Assembly (NCBI GenBank): GCA_903851135.1
Contig: CAINNK010000037.1
Coordinates: 65,320-108,127 of the forward strand
Length of the DNA: 42,808 nucleotides
From: an uncultured bacterium
GTDB lineage: Bacteria > Patescibacteriota > Minisyncoccia > Moranbacterales > GWC2-37-73
Direction: 5' to 3'
The stretch's first letter is position 1, and each line of letters opens with the position of its first letter. Shown piece after piece: positions 25,964 through 32,962 of the stretch. Below the pieces are notes generated by a model. That model searched no databases and was not told the DNA's origin. It saw only the letters and a list, made by a program, of their open reading frames with translations. The translations under genes were made by a program, and so were the position numbers.

Positions 25964-27467
25964 AAATTTGCTTATATTTGTTAGCTATATAATTAACAAA
26001 ATATTTACTGCTTAATTCTTCTCCTGTTATTTCCATTATCAAACCGTTTGCAGAATAAGTTTTTCCGTGAATATGAATATTGTTTCTCAACCACTGCCTA
26101 AAATGCTCGAATTTTCCAGCTGCAAATTCTTTCTCTAAATTTAAAATTGATTTTTTAGCAGCATCAAAAATTTGAGCAGAATAAAGATTGCCCAAGGTAT
26201 AAGTAGGAAAATAGCCAAATGAGCCACCTGACCAATGAACGTCTTGCAAAACCCCATTTGCATCATTTGGCACGGTTACGCCCAAATATTCTTTCATTTT
26301 ACTGTTCCAAATTTTAGGTAAATCCTCAACTTCAATAGTTCCTTCAATTAAATCTTTCTCAATTTCAAATCTTAAAATTATGTGCAAATTATATGTCACC
26401 TCATCTGATTCAGTCCTAATTAAAGTAGGCTTTACATAATTTATATTCTTGTAGAATTCTTCCAGGTTTATATCACTAAATGGTTTTGGAAATTCTTTTT
26501 TTAATTTAGGATAAAAATATTTCCAAAAATTGAGATTTTGACCAACTATTTTTTCCCAAATTCTAGATTGTGACTCATGAATTCCATGTGAAATAGCCTC
26601 GCCCAAGGGTGAACCAAAATTTTCAGACAAAAGTCCCTGTTCATAAAGCGCATGTCCAGTTTCATGTATCACACTAGAAAGCGAATAAAAAAGATCTTCT
26701 TTTCTATATCTTGTTGTAATTCTCACATCTTCCGGGTTGAAACTTGTTTCAAAAGGATGAGTGCTAATATCCATTCTTCCGCAGTCAAAATTAAACCCCA
26801 TTTTACTTGAGACAAATTGATTAAGTTTTTTTTGCTTCTCAAGAGAAAATTCACCATACAGAGCTTTGGGATTTATTTTAATTTTACTTTTTTTAATCTT
26901 ACCAATAATTCCCACAAGAAATTCCCTTAATTCAAAGAAAATAATAGAAATTTCCTGAGATGTCATCTGGGGCTCATATTCATCCAGCAGTGCATCATAG
27001 GGAGAATCTTTAAAGCCAATCAACTGAGCTTCTCGCCTTTTTAATTCAACAATTTTTTTAAGATAAGGGACAAAAAGATTAAAATCAGATTTCTTCCGAG
27101 CTTCAGCCCAAACAGACTGAGCGTTAGAACAAGTTTCTGCCAGTTCTTTTACGAATTCAGCCGGTAATTTCTTTTCTCTAGAAAACTGTCGCCAAGTTTC
27201 ACTGAAAATTACCCTCTCATTTTCATTCAATTTTTTATCTTTTTCGAGTTTAGCTATTTTCTTTAAAAGTTTTTCAAATTCTGCAGAAATAAATTTCTCA
27301 TGAAAAATGCCGACCAAATTAGAAATTGTTTTCGCCCTAAAGGCAGCTCCTTTTTTCGGCATATAAACTTCCTGATCCCAATGCAAAAGAGCCACAGCTG
27401 AACCAAGATGACTCAACTCGGATAATCTATTTTTTAAATCCTCAAATAAATCTTTTCTTGTTTCCAT
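25953..27467 (-). CDS. M32 family carboxypeptidase (carboxypeptidase Taq)
   Basis: Zinc carboxypeptidase releasing C-terminal residues, probably cytoplasmic since no signal is present. The active site HETGH is at residues 268-272, followed by ALYEQGL and, about 30 residues later, HGIHESQSRIWEKIVG, where the third zinc ligand Glu lies. The N-terminal LHWDQEVYMPKKGAAFRA and the DEYEPQMT helix are characteristic of M32. Length 504 is standard. Overlaps the M16 gene by 11 bases; the pairing suggests peptide recycling in an organism that depends on scavenged amino acids (inference). Confidence 0.95.
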   Translation of the reverse strand: METRKDLFEDLKNRLSELSHLGSAVALLHWDQEVYMPKKGAAFRAKTISNLVGIFHEKFISAEFEKLLKKIAKLEKDKKLNENERVIFSETWRQFSREKKLPAEFVKELAETCSNAQSVWAEARKKSDFNLFVPYLKKIVELKRREAQLIGFKDSPYDALLDEYEPQMTSQEISIIFFELREFLVGIIGKIKKSKIKINPKALYGEFSLEKQKKLNQFVSSKMGFNFDCGRMDISTHPFETSFNPEDVRITTRYRKEDLFYSLSSVIHETGHALYEQGLLSENFGSPLGEAISHGIHESQSRIWEKIVGQNLNFWKYFYPKLKKEFPKPFSDINLEEFYKNINYVKPTLIRTESDEVTYNLHIILRFEIEKDLIEGTIEVEDLPKIWNSKMKEYLGVTVPNDANGVLQDVHWSGGSFGYFPTYTLGNLYSAQIFDAAKKSILNLEKEFAAGKFEHFRQWLRNNIHIHGKTYSANGLIMEITGEELSSKYFVNYIANKYKQIYEL

Positions 27468-27502
27468 AATTATAATTTAATTTTAACAAATATTAAACAA
27501 AC

Positions 27503-27537
27503 CACACTTTGAAATAAAAAGAAAAACGTATGCAAGC
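27503..27537. repeat. Degraded right half of the MITE-like element
   Basis: CACTTTGAAATAAAAAGAAAAACGTATGC matches the right end of copies A and C (CACTTTCACTGGGATAAAAAG...); the left half is gone. Lies between the M32 and U32 genes. Confidence 0.4.
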
Positions 27538-27566
27538 TAAAAACCGCCTGAAAAAATTCTGTGAAA

Positions 27567-28940
27567 TTATTTCTCAGCCACTTTTCTCAGTAGCGAATAA
27601 GCCTCAATATTTTTCTTGTTAATCGTAACAAAATACAAACTTCCATGTCCGCCATGCGCCGAGACTACCAATTCTCCTAATTCATTTCTAATCTCCAAAA
27701 TTTTAACTGGAATATTTCTATCTCTGGCCATAATCTCTACCAAATCAGTAGGATAAAGCGCATTATGCACTTTCACTTTCAAAATTTTTCCAGTCGCACT
27801 GATAATTTCTCCAACCGATTGAGAATTCTTACCCACCATTTCCCCAGCAAAATTATGCTCGGGTTCACTACCAAGTAGAAAACCTTTAGTATATCCACGG
27901 TTGACTGTTTTATCAAGCTCGCCATTGGCCCATTTGGAAGCCTTTTTCATTTCCGAAGCAGAACCTTTGTTTTCAAGCACATCCAAAACTTTTCGATAAG
28001 CTCGCATAACACTGGCAACATAAAAAGCGCTCTTATTGCGACCCTCAATTTTAAACGAGCTTACACCCGCATTTTTGAGCTCTTGCAAATGCGAAAGCAG
28101 ATTCAAATCTTTGCTATTGAAAAAATAAGTTCCATGGCAGTCCTCTTCTAACAAAACTGGCCGCCCACTCTGCACTTCAGCAATCTCCATTGTTTTATAT
28201 TGGGCTGATTCTAGATTCTCGATTTTAGATTCTAGAGTTTGTTTGGAATTTTGAATTTCACATTCCACTTTTTGCATTTCATTTTTCGCGTTCCATGTTT
28301 CGCGTTCAACGTTTCGCGTTTCACGATAACCCCACCTACATGGTTGCGTGCAATCACCCAGATTGGCACTTTTATTGTTCATCCATTTGCTCAAAATGCA
28401 GCGTCCGGAATAACTCATACACATCGCACCATGCACAAAATATTCCAATTCTAATTTTGGAACCTTCTTTTTTATTTCAGCAATGTCTTCCAGCGTGACT
28501 TCGCGCGCCAAAACTACTCGCTCAACCCCCTGCTCGAACCAAAATTTAGCCGCTTGCCAGTTGGTCGTGTTAGCTTGCGTGCTCAAATGAATCGGCATCT
28601 TCGGCAAATGCTTGCGCACCAACATGATGATGCCAGGGTCAGAAATAATCAGAGCGTCAATAGAAATGGTTTTCAAAAATTTCAAATGTTTTTCAATGAT
28701 TGGCAAATGATAATTGTGCGCATAGATATTAAGCGTAACATAAATCTTCTTGCCACGAGTATGCACAAATTCGCTTGCCATTTTCAAATCTGCTTCAGAA
28801 AAAGCGTTGATTCTCGCCCGCATCGAAATGCTCGGCAGTCCACAATAAACCGCATCCGCCCCATAATTGATGGCGTACTTGAGTTTTTCTAGGCTCCCCG
28901 CCGGTGCTAGAAGTTCAATCTTTTGGCTTTTTTTAGTCAT
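27567..28940 (-). CDS. U32 family protein, TrhP/YegQ-like (tRNA hydroxylation)
   Basis: Opens with LLAPAGSLEKLKYAINYGADAVYCGL, the U32 hallmark. The iron-sulfur-site cysteines are visible as GAMCMSYSGRC (residues 173, 181) and GDCTQPCRW (197, 201); EEDCHGTYFFNSKDL at about 265-279 matches the TrhP subgroup, in which the enzyme makes 5-hydroxyuridine at tRNA position 34 using prephenate. The older 'collagenase/protease' label is unlikely to be right. Between CRWGY and the EED motif, residues 206-248 are a repetitive insert (RETRNVERETWNAKNE...), which reads like translated intergenic repeat; see findings. Length 457 is normal. The gene has its own promoter and a good Shine-Dalgarno (AAGGAAAAT, nine bases from ATG). 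Confidence 0.88.
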   Translation of the reverse strand: MTKKSQKIELLAPAGSLEKLKYAINYGADAVYCGLPSISMRARINAFSEADLKMASEFVHTRGKKIYVTLNIYAHNYHLPIIEKHLKFLKTISIDALIISDPGIIMLVRKHLPKMPIHLSTQANTTNWQAAKFWFEQGVERVVLAREVTLEDIAEIKKKVPKLELEYFVHGAMCMSYSGRCILSKWMNNKSANLGDCTQPCRWGYRETRNVERETWNAKNEMQKVECEIQNSKQTLESKIENLESAQYKTMEIAEVQSGRPVLLEEDCHGTYFFNSKDLNLLSHLQELKNAGVSSFKIEGRNKSAFYVASVMRAYRKVLDVLENKGSASEMKKASKWANGELDKTVNRGYTKGFLLGSEPEHNFAGEMVGKNSQSVGEIISATGKILKVKVHNALYPTDLVEIMARDRNIPVKILEIRNELGELVVSAHGGHGSLYFVTINKKNIEAYSLLRKVAEK

Positions 28941-28965
28941 AAAATATTTTCCTTATTCATATAAC

Positions 28966-28994
28966 ATCCTACGCTCATTTAAGCGTTTGGTCAA
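28966..28994 (-). promoter_or_regulatory. Promoter of the U32 (TrhP-like) gene
   Basis: Minus strand: TTGACC (complement of 28989-28994), 17-bp spacer, TAGGAT (complement of 28966-28971). It lies about 26 bases upstream of the ATG, which is preceded by AAGGA. Confidence 0.6.
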
Positions 28995-29094
28995 TAAAAA
29001 CAAAATACAACAAACAATAAAATTACTTAATAAACCTGTATCATTTGATATTTAAAATTCGTACATTCGTAAAATTCGTAATTCGTAGAGATAG

Positions 29095-29123
29095 TTGATT
29101 TTTGTCCAATTTTAAGGCACAAT
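29095..29123 (+). promoter_or_regulatory. Possible promoter of smpB
   Basis: TTGATT (29095-29100), 17-bp spacer, CACAAT (29118-29123). Each box matches the consensus at four of six positions. The predicted start site falls on or beside the ATG at 29130. The preceding bases contain ATTCGTA-type short tandem repeats (29058-29087). Confidence 0.4.
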
Positions 29124-29129
29124 AGGCAT

Positions 29130-29576
29130 ATGGCAACCTTAGCATTCAACAAAAGAGCGCATTTTGACTATGAGCTGGAAGATCACTTCGAGGCTGGTTT
29201 AGTGCTGAATGGAGCTGAAGTCAAATCAGTCAAAAACGGTCACCTTAGCCTTAAAGGCAGCTTTGTGACGATGCATGAAAACGAGCTTTTCCTTACTAAT
29301 GCCAACATTTCACCATATCCTTTTGCCAAAACTTCCATCGCCTATGACCCAACTCGCTCAAGGAAACTTTTGGTCAAAAAATCAGAAATCCGCTCCCTCG
29401 TTGGGAAACTGCACACCAAAGGCTTGACATTGGTGCCTCTTCGTGTGTATACTAAGAAACGACTCATCAAGTTGGAATTCACTATAGGACGCGGAAAAAA
29501 GGCATTCGACAAACGCAGCGACCTAGCCAAAAAAGAGTCGAAGAGAAATATAGAAAGAGCGCTCAAAAATGCTTAG
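29130..29576 (+). CDS. smpB: SsrA-binding protein SmpB
   Basis: RNA chaperone that places tmRNA in the ribosomal A site in trans-translation. Typical signatures: NKRAHFDYELEDHFEAGLVLNGAEVKSVKNG at the N-terminus, FVTMHENELFLTNANISPY, then DPTRSRKLLVKKSEI and the basic C-terminal tail GRGKKAFDKRSDLAKKESKRNIERALKNA that folds in the mRNA channel. 148 residues, the usual length. It lies 200 bases upstream of ssrA, an unusually direct pairing of the protein with its RNA partner. There is no convincing Shine-Dalgarno. Confidence 0.97.
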   Translation: MATLAFNKRAHFDYELEDHFEAGLVLNGAEVKSVKNGHLSLKGSFVTMHENELFLTNANISPYPFAKTSIAYDPTRSRKLLVKKSEIRSLVGKLHTKGLTLVPLRVYTKKRLIKLEFTIGRGKKAFDKRSDLAKKESKRNIERALKNA

Positions 29577-29585
29577 GCCTTTTTG

Positions 29586-29690
29586 AGAATTTGAAATTTA
29601 AATTTTGAAATAAATTTTAAATGATTTAATATTAAAACATTTTATCATTAAAGTTTTATCAAAAATTTGAAATTTGAAATTTAAAATTAC
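29586..29690. repeat. AT-rich direct repeat, left of ssrA
   Basis: About 95 bp, containing TTTTAAATGATTTAATATTA then AAACATTTTATCATTAAA and GAAATTTGAAATTTAAAATTA. The same order of blocks recurs at 30275-30364 on the other side of ssrA. Confidence 0.65.
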
Positions 29691-29778
29691 CGCAACAAAA
29701 GTATCACAAAATGATTTTACTTTTAAAAAATATGATTTGACACTCCCAGTCCTCCACGCTCTTCTAGCGTTGCGGGCT

Positions 29779-30181
29779 GGGGTTGTTTAGTTTCGACAGG
29801 TTGTACTTTTCAAGATATGCAAGTCGATTACCGCTGCTGGATCGTAAAAAGTGTGGCGAAGATATAAGTGCAAACTTCATATCAAAGGCGAAGACTACAT
29901 TTGCGCAAGCATTTGCCAGTTTCTCTCCTGCTTTAGCTTAGGCTTGAAGCCATCGAACTGCTGATTTCTCGTAAGCAGAGCTCGGTGCCAAACATGAGAA
30001 TAGCTTGATGCGGTTTTTCAGACGCACCAAGCAAAACAACTCTGAAAACGATACTTGGAGGTTTTGTTTGTTTCCTACTCCAAAATACCGTATCCCGATT
30101 TATCGGGAATGAAACAAACTAAACTTGTAGAGGCTTTTGAATCGTTAATTCTGGACGCGAGTGCAATTCTCGCCAACTCCA
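29779..30181 (+). ncRNA. ssrA: tmRNA (one-piece)
   Basis: 5' end GGGGTTGTTTAGTTTCGACAGG is the tmRNA signature; the acceptor 5' strand GGGGTTG (29779-29785) pairs with CAACTCC (30174-30180) with one G-U, and the T-arm is GCGAGTGCAATTCTCGC. CCA is not encoded. The resume codon is GCA at 29870; the tag reads ANFISKAKTT at its start and SFSPALA at its end (23 residues), stopping at TAG (29939-29941). The hydrophobic ALA end is a normal protease degron. Length 403 nt. Located between smpB and infC. Confidence 0.95.
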
Positions 30182-30197
30182 CAAAGTTTTTGGGGTG

Positions 30198-30227
30198 TCC
30201 GCCCTAGGCGGATCAGCCTTGGGCTGA
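30198..30227. repeat. Tandem small palindromes just after ssrA
   Basis: TCCGCC-CTA-GGCGGA (30198-30212) is joined directly to TCAGCC-TTG-GGCTGA (30213-30227). No U-tract follows, so a classic terminator is not evident. Copies of CAACTCCACA lie on each side (30174-30183 and 30238-30247). Confidence 0.55.
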
Positions 30228-30274
30228 CAAATCCCATCAACTCCACATCTTAAAAAGTTTTAAAGGCTAAATTT

Positions 30275-30364
30275 GAAATTTTAAATGAGTTTTAAATGAT
30301 TTGATATTAAAACATTTTGTCATTAAAATTTGATTTAAAATTTCAAATTTCAAATTTAAAATTA
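30275..30364. repeat. AT-rich direct repeat, right of ssrA
   Basis: GTTTTAAATGATTTGATATT, AAACATTTTGTCATTAAA and the final CAAATTTAAAATTA repeat the copy at 29586-29690 in the same orientation with scattered substitutions. Confidence 0.65.
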
Positions 30365-30444
30365 TTAGGCGATATTTATTAAGTAAAAAACAAAAATCAC
30401 GCGACATTCTTCTGATAAAAATGTCAAAATGATTTCATACAGCC

Positions 30445-31002
30445 ATTAGAAAAAGATTCCGCTTTAAACCAAAGCAACAAACCGGTCCAGCGCAAATGCG
30501 CATCAATGAAGCCATCAGAATTCCTAAGGTTTTTTTGATTGATGACGTTGGAACCCAAGTTGGTGAAATTCTAACCAGCCAAGCTTTACTGCTTGCCAAA
30601 GAACAAGGCTTAGATTTAGTTGAAGTCTCTCCCAAAGCCAATCCACCAGTTTGCAGAATTATGGATTATGGCAAGCACCTCTATCAGCAATCAAAACAAA
30701 TCAGAGTAGCCAAGGCCAAGCAAAAGAAAGTTGAAATCAAGGGCGTTCGAATTGGTCTGCGAACTGACAGTCACGATCTCGATTTCAAAAAGACCCAATC
30801 TGAAAAATTCATCAAGCAAGGGGACAAAGTTAAGATTGATATCGTTTTGAAAGGACGCGAAAAAGCTCATCAAGATTTAGCCAGAAAGAATTTGCAAGAT
30901 TTTATTGCCAGCATCACCGTTCCACACAAAATCGAAGACCCAATTAAAAGATTTCCAGGGGGTTTCAATGTTACAATTGCTCCGACAGAAACGGCGGAAT
31001 AA
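30445..31002 (+). CDS. infC: Translation initiation factor IF-3 (probable AUU start)
   Basis: Binds the 30S subunit and controls start-codon selection. The N-terminal domain is RINEAIRIPKVFLIDDVGTQVGEIL...GLDLVEVSPKANPPVCRIMDYGK, then the linker, then the C-terminal domain with RIGLRTDSHDLDFKKTQSEKFIKQGDKVKI and KGREKAH. The first ATG (30496) would begin right at the RINEAIR core. The same frame continues upstream, after a TGA at 30430-30432, through ATT at 30445, adding a 17-residue basic leader (IRKRFRFKPKQQTGPAQ) like that seen in many infC genes. An AUU start would match the known IF-3 autoregulation. No clear Shine-Dalgarno precedes either. It heads the conserved infC-rpmI-rplT cluster. 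Confidence 0.93.
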   Translation: MRKRFRFKPKQQTGPAQMRINEAIRIPKVFLIDDVGTQVGEILTSQALLLAKEQGLDLVEVSPKANPPVCRIMDYGKHLYQQSKQIRVAKAKQKKVEIKGVRIGLRTDSHDLDFKKTQSEKFIKQGDKVKIDIVLKGREKAHQDLARKNLQDFIASITVPHKIEDPIKRFPGGFNVTIAPTETAE

Positions 31003-31065
31003 AAGTTTAAGAACAAGCTTAACAAAGATTAACTTAATTTAGAGAAGTAAAATAAATTATAATAA

Positions 31066-31140
31066 GCATTGCTATATTGCTATATTGCTATATTGCTGAA
31101 AATCATTCAACAATATGACAATATGACAATATGACAATAT
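31066..31140 (+). repeat. Two 8-nt tandem arrays in the rpmI leader
   Basis: GCTATATT occurs three times in tandem (about 31070-31093) and CAATATGA about four times (31109-31141, the last slightly changed). ATATTG of the first array is complementary to CAATAT of the second, so the leader can fold into a hairpin with repeated 6-bp segments. Confidence 0.7.
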
Positions 31141-31149
31141 GAGAAGATT

Positions 31150-31356
31150 ATGCCCAAGATGAAGACCAACAAGTCAGTTGTCAAAAAGGTCAAAATAACT
31201 AAGAATAAGAAAGTTTTACGACGCTCAAGTGGACAAAATCACTACAATTCAAAAGAAAGCGGCGCAGTGGGACGAGCAAAAAAGAAAGATCAGCGAATGT
31301 TTTCAACTGATGAAAAAAATATCGTAGCCGCCCTTCCTTATGCGATTGGCAAATAA
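31150..31356 (+). CDS. rpmI: 50S ribosomal protein bL35
   Basis: Small basic protein of the large subunit, 68 residues. The conserved MPKMKTNKSVVKKVKITKNKKVLRRSSGQNH-type N-terminus is intact, with Lys/Arg-rich C-terminus. It lies between infC and rplT in the conserved order, 147 bases after infC because of a repeat-containing leader. Confidence 0.96.
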   Translation: MPKMKTNKSVVKKVKITKNKKVLRRSSGQNHYNSKESGAVGRAKKKDQRMFSTDEKNIVAALPYAIGK

Positions 31357-31385
31357 TAATAACTAACTAAAATCAGTAAAAATAT

Positions 31386-31733
31386 ATGGGACGAGTAAAA
31401 CGCGGTGTAGCCGCATCAAAAAGAAGAAAGAATGTGCTTGAAATGGCCAAGGGTTTCCGTTGGAGAAGGAGCAAAAATTATGTTGCTGCTAAAGAAGCAG
31501 TCATGAAGGCTGGAAAATATGCTCACCGTGATCGTCGAGCCAAGAAACGAACCAATCGCCGACTTTGGATTATCAGACTCAATAACGCCGTTCGCCTGCT
31601 TGAACTAACCTACAGCAATTTCATTGCAATGCTGAAAGGAAAGAACATTGAAATCGACCGAAAGGTGCTTTCCCAAATGGCTGTTGAAAATCCAGCTGTG
31701 TTTCAGAAACTTGTTGAAAGTGTCAAAAAATAA
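31386..31733 (+). CDS. rplT: 50S ribosomal protein bL20
   Basis: Essential early-assembly protein and, in many bacteria, translational repressor of its own operon. [55 protein letters not shown] is the characteristic basic N-terminal helix, followed by the globular IIRLNNAVR...[31 protein letters not shown] domain. 115 residues, normal. It is the last gene of the cluster, followed by a strong terminator. Confidence 0.97.
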   Translation: MGRVKRGVAASKRRKNVLEMAKGFRWRRSKNYVAAKEAVMKAGKYAHRDRRAKKRTNRRLWIIRLNNAVRLLELTYSNFIAMLKGKNIEIDRKVLSQMAVENPAVFQKLVESVKK

Positions 31734-31749
31734 TCAGCAATAACTTTTA

Positions 31750-31777
31750 AAAAAATCCGCCTTAGGCGGATTTTTTT
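31750..31777 (+). terminator. Intrinsic terminator after rplT
   Basis: Perfect stem AATCCGCC (31754-31761) / GGCGGATT (31765-31772) with loop TTA, then a T-run. A-rich left side lets it also act on the opposing small membrane-protein gene. Confidence 0.9.
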
Positions 31778-31810
31778 GTTGACTGCGGCTATAGCACTAG
31801 ACATCAAAAG

Positions 31811-31996
31811 CTATTTCTTATATTTTTCATTAAACTGCTTCAGCAATCGACTAAGGGCGATGAAGGGCAGCCACAACCAAAGAGTGCTTTTTGCTCCTTT
31901 GTCCAAAAACTCAGCCAAAGACTGCGTAAAAAATTTAAACGCCACATACACAAAAAGTAAAAGAAGCAACATTAAGAGAATATCTACTGAACTCAT
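31811..31996 (-). CDS. Small single- or double-pass membrane protein, hypothetical
   Basis: 61 residues. A strong hydrophobic segment covers residues 6-25 (ILLMLLLLLFVYVAFKFF) and a second, weaker one lies near 42-52 (LWLWLPFIALS). The basic end NEKYKK suggests a cytoplasmic C-terminus. No family recognised. It converges on rplT and has no same-strand neighbour nearer than the HAD gene 138 bases upstream. The overlapping + strand ORF has no such protein-like pattern. Confidence 0.55.
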   Translation of the reverse strand: MSSVDILLMLLLLLFVYVAFKFFTQSLAEFLDKGAKSTLWLWLPFIALSRLLKQFNEKYKK

Positions 31997-32134
31997 ATAT
32001 TTTTTGCAATTAATTTATAATATAATTTTTAAACGGTTTATTTTTTACTCAATGATTTAAAAAATTAACCAGGATTTCAACTTCAGAACCTTTCCACAGC
32101 CTCACGTTATGCGCTTTGCGTTTCACGTTATGCG

Positions 32135-32854
32135 CTAAACCATATTAGCATTAATGCATTGGGTCATATCATAAATAACATCCTTCTTCTCAACAACAAT
32201 TTTCCACCCTTTTTCTTGCGCCACCTTTTTAAGATTATCATTCGGATTAAAAGCAATCGGATTTTCTACCAACGCCAAGAAGCTTGCGTCTGATTCAGTG
32301 TCACCCATTCCATAGGAACCCTCCAAGGTCAAATTATGTTCATAAACGTATTGCTTCAGTAAGGTGCCTTTGTTTTTAACCGGCTCATAAACACTTTCAC
32401 CCGTATAAATACCCTTGTCGTCATATTTGTAAACACTGCCAAAAACCGCATCAAATTGCAAATGAGATCTGTTGAATTCACGCACTATTTCAACCGGTGA
32501 ACCAGAGATAGCAATCAAATGATAACCATCACTGCGCAATTTGGCAATGAGCTGCTCGGCAAAAATGTAGGTTCTTTTCTGATGAAAAGCCGCCACGGTT
32601 CTGCTAGCACGCTGCACATCTTGAAGCTTGCAGCCGCTAATATATTTTTCATACAGATCAACCAGACCCTGTCGATATTGTTCATAGGTACCTTCATGCT
32701 CCAGCCAGTTCGTATAAAGTGTCACAATTTGGTCACGAACTTTGCGCGGGAAAATGTTCATCCAAGACAATTCATTAATAAGTTCAAACTGCAAATTCTT
32801 GCGAAAAATTGTTCCATCGATATCAAAAATAGCAATCTTTTTTTCTTTTGGCAT
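32135..32854 (-). CDS. HAD-superfamily phosphatase, SerB-like (subfamily IB)
   Basis: Cytoplasmic phosphohydrolase. Motif I is FDIDGTI (residues 9-15), with the nucleophile and acid/base Asp pair; motif II is ISGSP near residue 115; the Lys of motif III is in the region around residue 160; motif IV is GMGDTESD at about 182-189. The alpha-helical cap between motifs I and II fits the HAD-IB group (phosphoserine phosphatase and relatives). 239 residues. The natural substrate cannot be deduced. It lies upstream of the small membrane protein on the same strand. Confidence 0.9.
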   Translation of the reverse strand: MPKEKKIAIFDIDGTIFRKNLQFELINELSWMNIFPRKVRDQIVTLYTNWLEHEGTYEQYRQGLVDLYEKYISGCKLQDVQRASRTVAAFHQKRTYIFAEQLIAKLRSDGYHLIAISGSPVEIVREFNRSHLQFDAVFGSVYKYDDKGIYTGESVYEPVKNKGTLLKQYVYEHNLTLEGSYGMGDTESDASFLALVENPIAFNPNDNLKKVAQEKGWKIVVEKKDVIYDMTQCINANMV

Positions 32855-32962
32855 TTTATTTTTTCATTTATTACTAGGATTGCATTTTTGCATTAATCCA
32901 AAAAATTAAGACGTGAATTAATTTCATTATACCGCCGCTACTTAATAATTCCAAATTAAAAT

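Noticed and set aside
29737-29768. Promoter directly before ssrA (TTGACA at 29737).
   Set aside because: The -35 box is perfect but no acceptable -10 box lies 16-18 bases downstream.
31776-32060. A 94-codon + strand ORF after rplT.
   Set aside because: Begins inside the rplT terminator and lies antisense to a more protein-like small membrane-protein ORF.
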